NCBI RefSeq assembly: GCF_008831285.2
Contig: NC_045141.1
Location: 20,456,848 to 20,520,847, forward strand
Direction of reading: 5' to 3'
DNA from: Nymphaea colorata
Lineage: Eukaryota > Streptophyta > Magnoliopsida > Nymphaeales > Nymphaeaceae
Length of the DNA: 64,000 nt
Shown: positions 24,130 through 36,979 of the stretch, piece after piece
How the letters are laid out: each line of letters starts with the position of its first letter
How positions within the stretch are numbered: position 1 is the stretch's first letter
Translations under genes and position numbers: made by a program
Notes under the pieces: generated by a model
What the model saw: the letters and a program-made list of their open reading frames with translations, nothing else
What the model was told of the DNA's origin: nothing
Database searches by the model: none

Positions 24130-24955
24130 CCCATCGGCCCCCGGGCAAGCTGGTCCGTTTCGATCGGGCTTAGGTTCGAATCCAAAAAAACATAGCAGGT
24201 CCCTCGGGTTGGCTTGACGGGATCTGATTTGGTTTGATATATAGTTTTAATATTATTTTTATTTTTATAATGATATTATCACATGTATTTTATCATAATT
24301 AATGATATTTATGAATATTTTATATATACAAATATATTTTTATTTTAACGAACTGGGTTCGAACTCTGGTTTCGAGTGTCGAGCTGGGCTTGGGCGTTAG
24401 TTATGAGCTATGGCCCGACCCATGCCCGAGGCCCTGCCTAGCGTATTGCACTTTACAGTAGCAATTTCTCTCCAGTTAGGTCTGAGCCTGATATGGAGAC
24501 ATTTTGACCATGTGTTTGCGACCCCTTTTTGTCGCCCATTCCGCACATTTTCCATGTTAAAATCGTGTTTGTGTGAAAATTTTTCTTAGCTCCCACAAAC
24601 GCCTCCAAATTGCATTTCTGCAGTTTCTTCTCAATAATTTTCGGAAAATCTCATGTTAAGAAAAAAAAAACATTTGAACAGCAAGAACTTTCATGGAGAA
24701 GGGTGAAAAAAAGGGGTAAGGGGTGCAGGGGGGACTTTTTGGGTGGGCGAGATGTTCATTTTACTATCCAAAATAAGGTTTGAAGGTCTCTTAATTTTGT
24801 CTACCTCAAGGGTTCTGAGTTGTATCGATATTGGTGATGACAACAATGTATATTTAAATTGAATGTCGCATCCTACCACCTTAAACGTATTTTGACAAAT
24901 TCCCAATCTAATAAGCTATCCTATACTAAAACTGTGGGCGGTGAACTTTAATGGA

Positions 24956-24987
<32 letters not shown>

Positions 24988-26160
24988 GGCCAACCGTAAT
25001 TTAGTGTTGGGAAGTCAATAAAGTGGAAAGGAAGGCCGGTCTGTTTTATGCGCTTAAAGGGAAACAAAATTTTTCATTTTACTTCAATGTATAAGGGAGG
25101 AGGATTCTGCTAGAAAAAATATCAAAACACCCGTTTGGCAATTGATGGAAAATTATTTGTAGCCTTAGGTACTTTTAGAAAAGTATGATATCCGGAGATT
25201 CATTGCTACTGCACCCAGCAGGCCACCCAATTTAATATGGTATTCTCGTTCTAGAATGAGAACTTTTCTTTCACTCCTTTTTAGAACTCAAGCAGGCCCT
25301 GCCGGGGTTTTGTAGTCTGATTTGAAGGCTATTTGTCCATGTAATTTTTTGGACACATATTTTTGGTAAGCGATTTAGAGATGAAAAAGAGTCCTGACAT
25401 TTTCTTTTTTCATTACTTCTACTTCTTTTGGAGAATGTATAAATTTCTTACTGTTTATAAACATCAAAGAATTAGTTTTATCTTGTTTGAACTAGGCTCC
25501 ACTGAATTTTCCTTGATCGGATTTTTTTTGGGGTTGCAAGAATCTGGCTGAATTGATTTGAATATGTCAATTTGAGTCAACTTACAGAAACAAAATTTTA
25601 AAGATTTTATTATGTAATTATTATGCCTGATTCACTGAATTAATTCCCAAAGCCATGAACTTGATTGAGTACACTTAGATTAATTTGAGTATAATATTTA
25701 AAATATAAATTTATCCAAAGGAGCCCAAATCTGCTTTGCTTAAGCAAGCTCCAATATTTACATTCAAGCAGGATGGTACTGGAAAATCATACAATGAAGT
25801 TTGGATCCAATTACTATTCAAAGTTTTATTCAAAGTTTTCTATTTAATAAAAGAGACTTAAATAATTTTTTTTTTTGTTGATATGCAATATGTAAGTTGA
25901 AATATAATGGAAACATCACATCAAGAGATTTAAAGCAGCTCTCAACACTTCTTTTTTTGCGCATCAAATGCTTTTCACAATAATTTGTTATATTAATTTA
26001 TAATTACTTCCAATTTTGTTACTTACGATATATAATTTTGTTTTCGCTTTTATTCAAAATTGTAGTATTTTTCCAGACGATTACTTAAATTTGAATAATG
26101 ATGGTGACTTCTTAGGCTGGTTTATAGAAATCGACAGCCTTTTCGTTCATTTTGGAGATG
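24130..26160. other. intergenic between MIR168 and the SHH gene
   Basis: 24160-24460 carries degenerate TTCGAAC / GGGCTTGGGC motifs typical of decayed non-autonomous elements. A 25-base T-run occupies 24963-24987. The rest is AT-rich with only short frames. This is the shared upstream region of two divergently oriented genes. Confidence 0.5.
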
Positions 26161-26388
26161 GTTCAGGTTAGGGTTGAACGTGACCCGCACTAGGCCAAGA
26201 TCCGTGTCCCGTAAGTCGAGGCCGCACTAGAAGAGGTGAGATGAAGCTCCCCAAGCGTCGTCCCTCGTATTGGGCAGAACATTTCCCGCTTTCTCTCGCT
26301 CTCTCGTTCCCGCTCTCTGGGGTTTTGGTTCTTGTCTTGGATTTGGGCTTCGATTTGATCGTGGTGGGAGATAAGGGCGCGAAAGCTG

Positions 26389-29300
26389 ATGGGGAGACCA
26401 TCTCAGAATGGAGCTCCAGCCTTCCGTTTTACTCCAAACGAGGTAAAAAAAAAAAAACTCATCCACAAATTCATTGTTCATTCTTCATTTTTCTGGGGTT
26501 CTCTTCAGTCCCCAGTTGAGGAATGGCCACGGTCGTATCCTGATACGAGCGGCGCGAGGGCTGCCAACATGATCAAGCACTTCCGCACTGTGCAAGTGCC
26601 AAAATTGGGAGATTTCCATCTTGAAGGGAGGGGGTTCCATTTATATGCTGTGTCTTTTTCCTTTTTCTGGTTTGATTTAAGTGGAGAAACAAGAAAGAAG
26701 GGAAAGAATTCCTGCTACGTGATCGCATCAGATTTACTGTGCTCGCTCGATGTTTCTGCTTTAGAAATCATTAGACAGTTCGCTGCCAATGAGAAGAAAT
26801 AAATTAGCCCAAAAGTAGGGGCATCCAAAAAAGGCGCACATGTTTATAGCAGCAAAGAAGCTCAGTTTACAAGTAATATCCCGGGAGTTGTCTACTGGAT
26901 TTTGCTTTTGTGAGAAATTTTCATGTTACACTGCAACTTCTGTTGCATTGCTCTTGTTACGATTTCACTAAAACATGAAAATCATAGAGCCTTCAGAACT
27001 ACCGGAATGCATGTGTTTGTGCGTGTTTTTGGGCATATGTGCGTGAATGACATTGTCCTAGCCTAGGTGCTGGGTAAAATGTAGGGAACGATTCTACTAA
27101 GGATGACCTTCAGACTTGCATCAATCCCTGATGGTTTCTTCCAAATTCGTACAGATTGCTGCATCCATAAACGTGATACATGGGCATGATGTTTATTTCC
27201 TTCACTGGCCCCTGTGTTATTTCTGCTGGTTATCTGTTTATATGTTCGTGTCTGCGTGCAAATAAAGTCTTTCATTTTAGTTCTGAAGTACCTTTTCTTG
27301 TAACTTTTCACTTTTTTTTTATTTGTTCTAAGTATTTTAGTGGCTGTTTTGGCTTTTTCCCTGAAGGTAATGGAAATGGAATCATGCCTGCGTGATGCCA
27401 ATAATGGGATGCCTGCACGGGAGGTTCTAGTTATGCTTGCAGAAAAATTCAGGTAGTTATGGTTTTCATATTGAAGCCTTAACCACTACACTAGAGTGAG
27501 GTTAAATGAATCTAAATGAATTTTACTTGTTGAAGTGCATCGGCCGAGAGATCTGGAAAGGTTGTTGTGCAAACAAAGCAGGTTAGATATCAGCATCCAT
27601 CAAATTATTGATATTTAATGGTTTTGTTTATTCCCAATATCATTCTTGTTCTTTTGCAGGTATGGAATTGGTTTCAAAATAGGAGGTATGCTCAGAGGGC
27701 TAGATCAGCTAAGCCTCCTGCAAAATTATCAATTTCACCTCTTCCAAGGGATGATTCCATTTCATCAAGGCATGTGATTCATCCTGCTCCTGCTGCAGCA
27801 GGTAGTTTTTCTGTTTTGTTGTTGTACCATAAACTACTATTGAATTTTATGGCACCTTTTGCATCAAGTGGGGAAATGATGTTACTTCATTTAGATGTAT
27901 AACTTTCTATCATTCCAGAGAAAAATAAACTAGGTAAATTTCCGTTTGATTTGAAGTCAGGTTTTGAAAAGAATATTCAACAATTTGTTTCATGAATTCC
28001 TCATACTGATTTTTGACTTATATCTTGTTACATTTTTTTATCTTTCGTTGAAAGTTTGAAACATTTGGTTTCTAGCTGATAAAAAATGCATGTACAAACA
28101 TTTTTTGTACATATCGTAGGATACAGAGCCATATCATACAATGTGTCTTGTGACATTTGTGAAAATCAACACTATACACCTCACCATAAAATGGAGGTGC
28201 ATCGTATGTACATATTACAATATAGACCCCATAGTATATGAGGTTAGCATGCAAACATGGGGTCTGACTTTGCTTTTCTGGGATGTGTTCGAAAACCTTT
28301 CTCCTTCTCATTTGTAAACACTCTTGAGATTTCAATGAGGGGGGAGCTCATGTCAGTTTGAAAGAGAAATTGTTGTCTTGAGGGAAAAGTCATTGATTTG
28401 AAGTTGAAATTGGTGGTTTGACTTGTTTGAGGGAAGACTTATGTGTAGGAGATCAAATTGTATTTGAAAAAAAAAGGATTTTTGGTTTTTTATATAAAAA
28501 GTATAAATTATAAAATCTTTCATTTTCATTATAGATTTCTATTATTTCCTAAATTTATATTGTCTTTTTATTTGATTTTGAAGATATGGCATCTGAACCT
28601 GCATGGCAGTGGTGCATAAGGGTGAATGAGAATGATCAATTTAAACTCACTTGTAAGTTTTGCAAAAATCTGATATTAGGAGGGATTTCTAGACTAAAAC
28701 ACCATTTAGCTGGGACACACTTTAATGTATCTGTATGCAAGGGTAGTAAAGATAATCCACTGCCACAATATGTGCAAAGGCAATGTTTGGATATGCTCAT
28801 TGCTTTAAAGGAAGAAAAGGTTGATGAAGAAATGGATGAGACAGAAATGGGCTGTGGTGAACCTTGGGAAGTTGATGATGAAGATGAATACAATGAAGAT
28901 GATCAGGATCTTGATGCTAGTCTAGGATTAGATGTGGCTAGCTCGAAAGGAAAAGGGAAAGATGTCAGGCATGCAGGAGGCAGATCTTATAGCAGAAATG
29001 GAAGAGGTGCACCAGGTGATTGGTGTAATGATACAGTATCTAGTGCCGAGTCCAGTACTCTTGAACCAATCAGAAGCTTTTTTCCTTCCCATATTGTTCC
29101 AGGTTCTCAGCGCTACTTCCGTACTGTTACGACTTCGAAGGGTAAGATAGAACAAGCGGATATGGCAATTGTGAGATGGTTTTATGATGCAGGTATTCCT
29201 TTTAGTGCAGTCAACTCATCTCATTTCCAGGCTATGGCAGATGCAATTGCTTCTGTAGGTCCTGGATATAAAATGCCTTCATATCATCAGTTGAGAGGAG

Positions 29301-32300
29301 AAATTCTTGATAGGGTACTTAAAAAAGAAAAAGCATACTGTGATGAGTTAAAATTGAGCTGGAAAGAAACAGGCTGTAGCATTATGGTTGATGAATGGAC
29401 TGATACACAGTCAAGAACACTTGTAAACTTTCTGGTATATTGTCCCAAAGGTACTATATTATTGAAATCCCTTGATCTATCTGATGCTCCTAAGACTGCT
29501 GAAAGTTTGTGTAATATTTTTGATGATATTGTACAGGAAGTTGGGCTTGCGAACATTGTGCAGTTTATTACGGATAATACAAAAAATTATAAAGTTGCAG
29601 GCGAGCTGTTGTTTAATCGATATAAGTCATTTTATTGGACTCCATGTGTAACTCACTGCGTGAATCTCATACTTGGAAGATCTTAACAACACATATGAGA
29701 TGACATTAGTTGTTGAACAATGCCAAAAGATTACAAGGTATATTTACAATCGTGCTTATGTATTGAGTCTTATGAGAAAATTTACACATGGAGTTGAATT
29801 GATCCGACCTGCACAAACTAGACTTACTACAAATGTTTTGACTGTGCAGAGAATATTAAAACAAAGAAATCCTTTGAGGAAAATGTTCTCTAGTGATGAG
29901 TGGGTTGCATATCCACATGCCAATGAAAGAAACTCTTGTGCAATTAGGGATATTATATTCAGTAACGAATTTTGGGAATCATGCATGAAGTTATTGAAGA
30001 TTTGTATACCTTTGGTCAAAGTCCTTAGATTGGTTGACAACAAAGACAGACCTTCTATTGGATACCTATATGAAGCTATGCCTAAAACAAAAGATGCCAT
30101 TAGAGACAACCTGAAGGGAGAAAAGAAGTTATACATGCTTATATGGAACATTATAGATCAGAGGTGGACTGAACAACTCATGCAGTAGCTTACTATTTAA
30201 ATCCCGCCGTCAGATTTTCTCCCACATTTAAAATGGACAAAGAGGTCATGCATGGTTTGTTGGATTGTATTGGAATATTAGTTAAGGAACCTTGCGAACA
30301 AGTTGCTATCCACAATGAGATAGATTTATATGATCATTGTATAGGTGACATGGGAACAAGTACAGCAATTCGAAATAGGACAACTATGCGTCCAAGTATC
30401 ACATAGAAAATTTCAGTTTACTTTTTGTTACTTATTTGTTATTTCATGGACTCATAGTATTATTTTTTATTTATTTTTTGTTTAGATGTGTGGTGGAATA
30501 GGTTTGGGTATGATTGCCCACACCTTAGAAATTTTGCAATCAAAGTCCTCAGCCAGACGTGCAGTACTATTAGATGTGCAAAGAATTGGAATGTTTTCGA
30601 ACATATCAACAACAAAAACAGAAATAGGCTGGAAGATAAAAGGTTGAATGACCTTGTTTATGTTCGATATAACATGAAGTTGAGACAAAGGTAATAACCT
30701 AATAGCCTAATTTGGTGGTGTTTTATAAGTTATATACACTTGTTTTGTAATATATATTAACAAATTTTCTCTTATTTATTTTAGACATTTAGAAAATACA
30801 TCAACAACAAAGCATACATCTCAATTTGATCCTATCAGCTTGGAGAACCGGGATCTGTTGGACTCATGGGTTGAAGAGGAGCCGACCACCAAATCCGATG
30901 AGGAGGAGCTTGAGTGGTTGAATATTGAAGGAACGAAGAATATGGATGAAGAAGAGCCTGTGTATGCTGGCGAGGATATTCAATTTGAAGAAGCAACAAA
31001 TGACAATGAGAACAAAAATGAATGTGACAATGAAGATGAAGATGATCAATGATAATATTTTCATTTTTTTTTTTGCATCACACTATTTCTTCTTGTAATG
31101 TGTAACACTTTAATCTTACTTGTTGATATGTGATGGCTTATGACATTATGAATCTATGATTATGTTATGTTCAATACTTAAATTGGCAAATGTTCATTGC
31201 TATGACCTTTGTAAAACATGTTTAATGTATAGAAAATGGATCTCCTTGAATTTTCCTGATTTTTTCTCTATTTTACTATACATTTACAATACATTACAAT
31301 ATGATGTATCTATTGGCCCAACCAGTACTTAAAACATTGTCTTGTCTCTATGGTACTTATTCTGACATGACACTAAGTGGGTAATAGGCTCGACTAAATG
31401 TTCCACTACTTTGTTAGGTACTTAGGTTGCTTAAACATTGATTATTTTACTCTGGTCTTGCTGGTTAGCTTTTCCTTCTTGGAGAGTTTATTCTCTGAAT
31501 ATATGGTGATAAATGTGGTTTTGGTGATTTTAAATGTCAGGAAAACATGTTTCTGATGGCTCCCAAATGGAGTTTGAAGCCAAGTCAGCTAGGGATGGTG
31601 CATGGTTTGTATTGGATATTTACCTAGCCCATGAATTTCTTTTGCAACTTTTGTTCTTTTGTCCTTTACAAACTTGTTTCACTTGTAAAATATAGCAAAC
31701 ATCTTTAGTATGATTCTGATACATGTTTTGGATAGCATTTTGCTGTTCGCTCATTCATATCTCAAATAATCATTTAATGCTTGTTATATAAGTAGCTAAG
31801 TGACAAATACGTTATGCAATGCAGTGCTTGTTTATTAACCATTTTTTAAACAAGGTAAGTTTAATTTATTTTCCAGCAGAGGATCTATTCCTTTACTGGA
31901 ACCTGTTCTATCTTGCTTTCTGGATATACTGAGGCAGAAAACTTAAGAATATTTATGCGTGTGTCATCAAATACTAGATTATTATTTGTTATCTTAGAAC
32001 AAATGCCATAATGCTGCCTCTTACGATTGAGGGTTGGAGGCTGACTTGTTTGGAGTTACACTCACTTGGGCTGGGCTCTTTAGGATTCATCGAATTGAGT
32101 GCAAGTTGGCTTGTCAAAATATTTTATTTCTGCATTAGTAACCCTTTATGTGGATTTACAGAGCACCCTATTTGGCTACTTATCCTTTTATACACAAATG
32201 ATACATGCTTATCTAGATGAGCTTGTGTGATGATGAATAAAGTCATAAACAGTTAAACACCCATATAGGTGCTTTCCCTGCTTGTTGGACGATCTCCCTG

Positions 32301-35300
32301 TGGCTGCTTATTGAGCTCATTTCATGTGCTAGGAGCTTCATTCAAGCCAAAATATACTGAGCTGCTAGCAGCTTGCTCAGTTATAAGCCCCATATGGGGG
32401 CTGATGAATTTATTGCCAAAAATATTGGAGTCGTCTTCATGGGCACATCCCCTGCTTATGATGTCTGTTTGAGCTATCAGAAAGGAAGGTCTATATGCTA
32501 GTAGAGTGCCTCCAGGAAAATGTCCTTTATATGTTTTAAAAGAGCCATGTTTCATTTAACTCAAAAGCTTTTCGTTTACTAGCATATATCAGGAAAATGA
32601 TTTTCTTACCAAAGTATTGGAGTGCCTTCATGCACATCCATGCTTATGATGTCCGTTTGAGATACTATTGAGGAAGGCCTGGACTTTACTGGGTTGCCTG
32701 CAGGAAAACAACCTCTTTGGTTTTTCAACAAGCCGTATTTTATGGATCTGAAACTTGTCATTTGGAAAACCGGGGCAAGTCGTGATCTCCTTTCATAACT
32801 TTGAGTTGAAAAAGATCATTTTTAGGCTTTTGGCATTCTGGACTGTTTCTAGTTGTGGTCTGTGTTCTTCTCATCATCTATAAGGCACATATTCTGTTTT
32901 CTGCTTTTTGTTTGACATTGTGATGGTTGTATTTATCAGGTATGATGTTGCGAGCTTTGTTTCTCATAGGATGTTTGAGACTGGTGATCCGGTAATGTCG
33001 TGATTTCTGTCGACTTTTATTGAAGCTACATGTGATGATTGTAACATATTTATTCTCTATCATGTATGAAAAGGATTTGACCTTTTCATTAATCACGGCA
33101 GATGGAACCTCATAGGGGAATATATACAAATGTCTTTTGATGTGTTTTATTCTGATATTCCCCCACCCCCACCCCACCCCTACCGACCCAGTTTCCTTTT
33201 CCTTTTAAATCTTCTGTTGCATAAATGCTTTACTGTTAGTGTGCATTCACACATTGAACATAAATGAGTTCTATTTCATATTTTATCCTCAAACAATGAT
33301 CAGGCCTCAATATTAATGAAATATATAAAATTGCCATATCAGGAGGTTTGTGTAAGGTTTACAGGGTTTGGTTCTGAAGAAGATGAATGGATTAATGTGA
33401 AGAAGCATGTCAGGCAGCGCTCACTTCCATGTGAGGCTGCTGAGTGTGTTGTTGTACTTCCAGGAGATCTTATACTCTGCTTCCAGGTCTTTTTCTTTCT
33501 TTTTTTCCCTTTTATTCTGTACTTGGTGCATTGGCTTGTCCATATATTTGGTTTTATGAATTGTATATGATACTTTGAATTTACTTGTATATAGGAAGGC
33601 AAAGAACAAGCTCTTTATTTTGATGCACATGTTCTTGATGTTCAAAGGAGGAGGCATGATGTGCGTGGATGCCGTTGCAGGTTTCTTGTGCGCTATGATC
33701 ATGACCAGTCTGAGGTATGTTTTCATCTACGCATTACATACTTGAGTATATTGAGGGTTGATTCATCCATGCCGGCAAGTTAAAGGATGGGGTCCCTTTT
33801 ATGTTTTTAACATGTAAAATGATTTGTGAATACGTCTACAAAAACCATCATACCTGATGATGCTTGTTTATTTTATCCTGTTGAGGGAGAGTCATGTAGT
33901 AATTCTTATTATTGATGCCTACGGTCAAGGTTATAAAATGGTGATTGCATGACGTATCATAAAAATAATCCATTTTGTTTGACAATTTTGAATTTCTTAA
34001 AAGTGAAAAAATTTGTACAATTGTCTAACATCTTCATTAAGCAATCGTGAACTTCACTGAACATCCAAACACTTGTCAACATTGTGTGCTAAGAAGGAAT
34101 TCATATCTTGCAAGGAGTAGTGAAGACAAGTTTACTTGTTCATATAAAAGTGCTACATGCTTGTAGTTTTTTTCATAAAAAGTTTGCCAACAAATAATTA
34201 GTGGATATCAGTCATCATCAAATTTTTATTGTTTATTTCATCATCATGATTTCATCATATGTTCTTCTCTTCCAACATCTACATTCTCCCTGGAAAAACA
34301 TGTAAAATTTCAACACAAAAAAAATTATCTTATTGCCAGAATTCTTCTTGTGACGTGGGACTTGGTTTGGAGTTGGTTGACTCATAAGTGGCCAGGTGAA
34401 TTAGATAACTTGGTCGGGCAACTTCATTTTCTATTTGTTTTTAATGCTTTCTATTGCTCGTATATTGCAGATTATATATGTGCTAATGTATATAAAGTTA
34501 TAAAATGGAACTGTTAATAATATACTTACTAATTATTATTGCTCTATATGTAAACACACGTGTGTGCGTCCTCTGTTTCTTTCTGTGTCTCTTATATATG
34601 TGAATGACTTGATTGGACTAATTTTGACTTGATATGTGAGAAAAATCTTGTGTCACTTTGACCATGCTAAAATGTGATTCAGTCAATTGGGTCGGTCCAG
34701 GCTAAAATTTGGATGAGTTGGTCGTGCTGTCTCATGACTTGGCTGAGTATTGTCAACTTTCTGATTGATCGTTTGTTTAACCATGTCGTAACTAAGTCAA
34801 ACTAAATCAGCAAAGTTAACTTTGTGAGTTTCCAAAGCTGGTGTCAGCACTCTTTTGAGTAGAGTTAGTCACACATATATCGTTTATGGGTATATATGGC
34901 GAGAAATTTCTTGGGTATAATATGACAAAGTTGTATATCTCGGAAAAAAAATCTTAGGAAAATCTTGGCAAATTTAGAAGAAAATTAAAACATCTTGAAA
35001 ATTATGTAAAAATAAAATAAATGAAAAATTAATAAAAAAATGAAAAAATGTATTATATGTGTTTTTTTTTGTGCCTGGTGGTTTTTTGGAAAAACACATC
35101 TTATTGCCATTTTATTCGGCTGACTCATTTTTGGCATATTTATCATGTTTTTTTGATTAATACACGATATTTGTGATAGTGGCCATGACCCAGCTTCAAG
35201 GCGAAGCTGGGCCAGTTCAAACTTGGGTTCGAGTCCTAGCAAGCCCAGCGAGCTCGAGTTGAATGTGGAACAATTCTGGCTCTAGCTTAGCGGAGCTCTG

Positions 35301-36318
35301 TATGAAATTTCTTTCTCTTTTTGTTTTAACATATACGAAGTGAGGCAGTGAGTGGCCCTACCTATGAGTGAGATTGGTCGTAATGTCTAAATGTACTTGC
35401 TCATCTTTGTAGGAAAAAAAAGGTACAATAGTTTGTCTAAATAATATTTTGTTAGATAAAATGGATATGGAAACCATGAGGATGGTACAAGTTGCTAAGG
35501 TTGCAGTTTGGTGGTTTGTCATTGGTTAAAACACCTCGTATGGCCTCTTATGGGGCAGAGCTTTGCTACACTTGCTTAGGTGAAGGCTTGTTGGGTTCAA
35601 AGGGCATTCAAATTGAATTGATGGTTAGTTATACCTATCATGCGAGTCTCTTACTTTGGAGGGTCTCAGTTTAAATAAAACATGGTACAGTGCGTATGAC
35701 ATTGCATTGTAGGATAACATGGTCTATATTAAGTTATATCAAATGGGAGACAAATTGGTTTTAGGTCCGCAATAAACTGGTTTTAGGTCAAACTGCTTTA
35801 GATATTCCAATTACAGGACAGGATATATCCATCAAAGGTGCAACACTACTGTCCTTATTCTGTTTGACAATGCTTGTGGGCTCTGCAAGAACAGTTTAAT
35901 CATGTTGTATTTGTTTACTTGAATCGAGACCTGCAATCATGATTCCACCTTCCTCTTCCAGGAAATAGTGCCTTTGAGAAAAATTTGCCGTCGCCCAGAA
36001 ACAGATTATAGGTTGCAACTGCTGCATTCTTCCAAGAATTTGCCAACGTCAGACCTGAAGGCTGCTATTCATCACAGTAAAGACTCTCCTTTTCTGAGCT
36101 CTTCAAGGGAATATCATTCAAATGTGCCAAAGCCCAAGAAGCAAGATAAACTAGTGGACACTCTTGTAGATGGGTCAGCAGCGGGTAGAGCAGAGAAAGA
36201 TTCATCAGCTGCTGATAATTCTGCCCCAGTTGCTTCCGCTGAAAAGGATTTAGTTGACTGTGAAGCGAGCGTCGATGGTGATAACAAATTAACAGTTGAT
36301 GACCGTGAAAAAAGTTAG
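26389..36318 (+). CDS. SHH2: SAWADEE homeodomain homolog (SHH1/SHH2-like), RdDM reader
   Basis: Nine exons: 26389-26442, 27367-27452, 27536-27581, 27660-27801, 31541-31604, 32940-32991, 33343-33486, 33595-33714 and 35962-36318. All junctions are GT-AG and in phase, giving 354 aa. Residues about 11-76 form an atypical homeodomain with [15 protein letters not shown] (63-77). Residues about 119-260 form a SAWADEE domain. SHH proteins bind H3K9-methylated, H3K4-unmethylated tails and recruit Pol IV for RNA-directed DNA methylation in the nucleus. Using remembered Arabidopsis SHH1 positions, one constant offset of 8 places the aromatic cage at Y132, F154 and F157, and the K4-side residues at E122, L193 and Y204. 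C183, H217, C222 and C224 are the likely zinc ligands. The acidic Ser/Lys-rich tail (about 265-354) is unassigned. The length is nearer SHH2 than SHH1. Intron 4 contains a hAT gene. Confidence 0.93.
28586..31052 (+). mobile_element. hAT-superfamily transposase gene, frameshifted, in SHH intron 4
   Basis: The ATG at 28586 opens a BED zinc finger (C23, C26, H40, H45), an acidic linker, and a DUF659/hAT region with MVDEWTD and [16 protein letters not shown]. One extra base near 29675-29680 shifts the frame; the reading continues from about 29680 to 30178. A missing base near 30176-30179 shifts it again, and homology resumes at CATGCAGTAGC. Two introns with good sites follow (30396-30485 and 30691-30784). 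The exons 30486-30690 and 30785-31052 encode the C-terminal dimerisation block ([25 protein letters not shown]) and a very acidic tail. hAT transposases cut and paste DNA; this copy cannot make the full protein without correction. It lies in the same orientation as the host gene. I could not identify terminal inverted repeats or an 8-bp target duplication. Confidence 0.85.
31605..32939 (+). other. SHH intron 5 with a diverged tandem duplication
   Basis: Within the intron, 32410-32575 and 32597-32765 share the order ATATTGGAGTCGTCTTCATG/GTATTGGAGTGCCTTCATG, GCTTATGATGTC, GAGGAAGGCCT/GGAAGGTCT, GCCTGCAGGAAAA/GCCTCCAGGAAAA, and a CATTT/CATTTGG end. This is an old local duplication. No coding sequence is seen. 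Confidence 0.5.
33715..35961 (+). other. SHH intron 8, long, no gene
   Basis: 2.2 kb between a GAG|GTATGT donor and a TTCCAG|GAA acceptor. It contains AT-rich sequence and a block near 35190-35250 with TTGGGTTCGAGTCCTAG, which may be a decayed element. No gene is recognised. Confidence 0.5.
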
Positions 36319-36755
36319 CAGCTGGTTCCCTTTTCTGCCACCTATAAAAGCTCCCTCGTTTTGTTTTCCTTTTCCATGAAATTGCCAAACACTGTATCAG
36401 CAGCCTTCTTCAACTCTGTACATATATGTGCACGTATACTATGAGGAATTATTTACCTCTCTCTCATACGTGTGATGCTAGCAAGGCGCAACTTCAAATT
36501 CTTATTAGGTGACCTTCAATGCCTGGAGAAGGCATCCCTAAGGGGATTTGGTAAATTAGGCAGGTCATCGTCTGACATGAAAGCAGTTATAATCAGAGCC
36601 TAACAGGTGCACTCCATCTGTAAAGCAAAAAGCACGCTTTGCCCCTGTTTCCGAGAGATCAGCCCGAGGCTTTTTTGCTGCGGGGGAGTGCGGTTAAGGC
36701 CGACTGCTGCGTTGCGGTTTCCTGCGGCAAAGAAAATTCTCGAGAGTTGAAAGGG

Positions 36756-36979
36756 TGGACTTCTACCTCTTTTTTATTCAAGAAATGGATGTTTGTGGAG
36801 TAAGTTACAAATTACTTGCTTCTGAAAGGATGTATTGAGATAAACATCATTTTTTCACCCTTGTGATTCCCTTTCACCCTCTAAGGCCTCATTCGTTTCA
36901 TAAAGGGGGCACGGGACCAGTGGGTCTCAAAGATCGACCTTGTATGGTGCAACGCCAAAGTACAATTACTCCACTCTAG
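36756..36979 (+). repeat. segment duplicated into the PPR inverted-repeat spacer (source-side copy)
   Basis: Runs from TGGACTTCTACC to CAATTACTCCACTCTAG, 440-660 nt after the SHH stop codon. 60781-60979 repeats it in the same orientation with small indels and near-identical blocks such as AAATGGATGTTTGTGGAG and CTCAAAGATCGACC. Longer sequence is present here, so this copy is the probable source. Confidence 0.85.

Noticed and set aside
26241-26519. 92-codon plus frame overlapping the SHH start, as an alternative start or uORF
   Set aside because: It is out of frame with the conserved homeodomain and runs through the exon 1 donor. It would be a uORF only if transcription starts upstream of 26241, which I cannot show.
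27802-31540. Terminal inverted repeats for the hAT element
   Set aside because: I searched both flanks for CAGGG/TAGGG-like ends and for matching arms. A weak similarity between about 28119 and 31296 was too poor to call.
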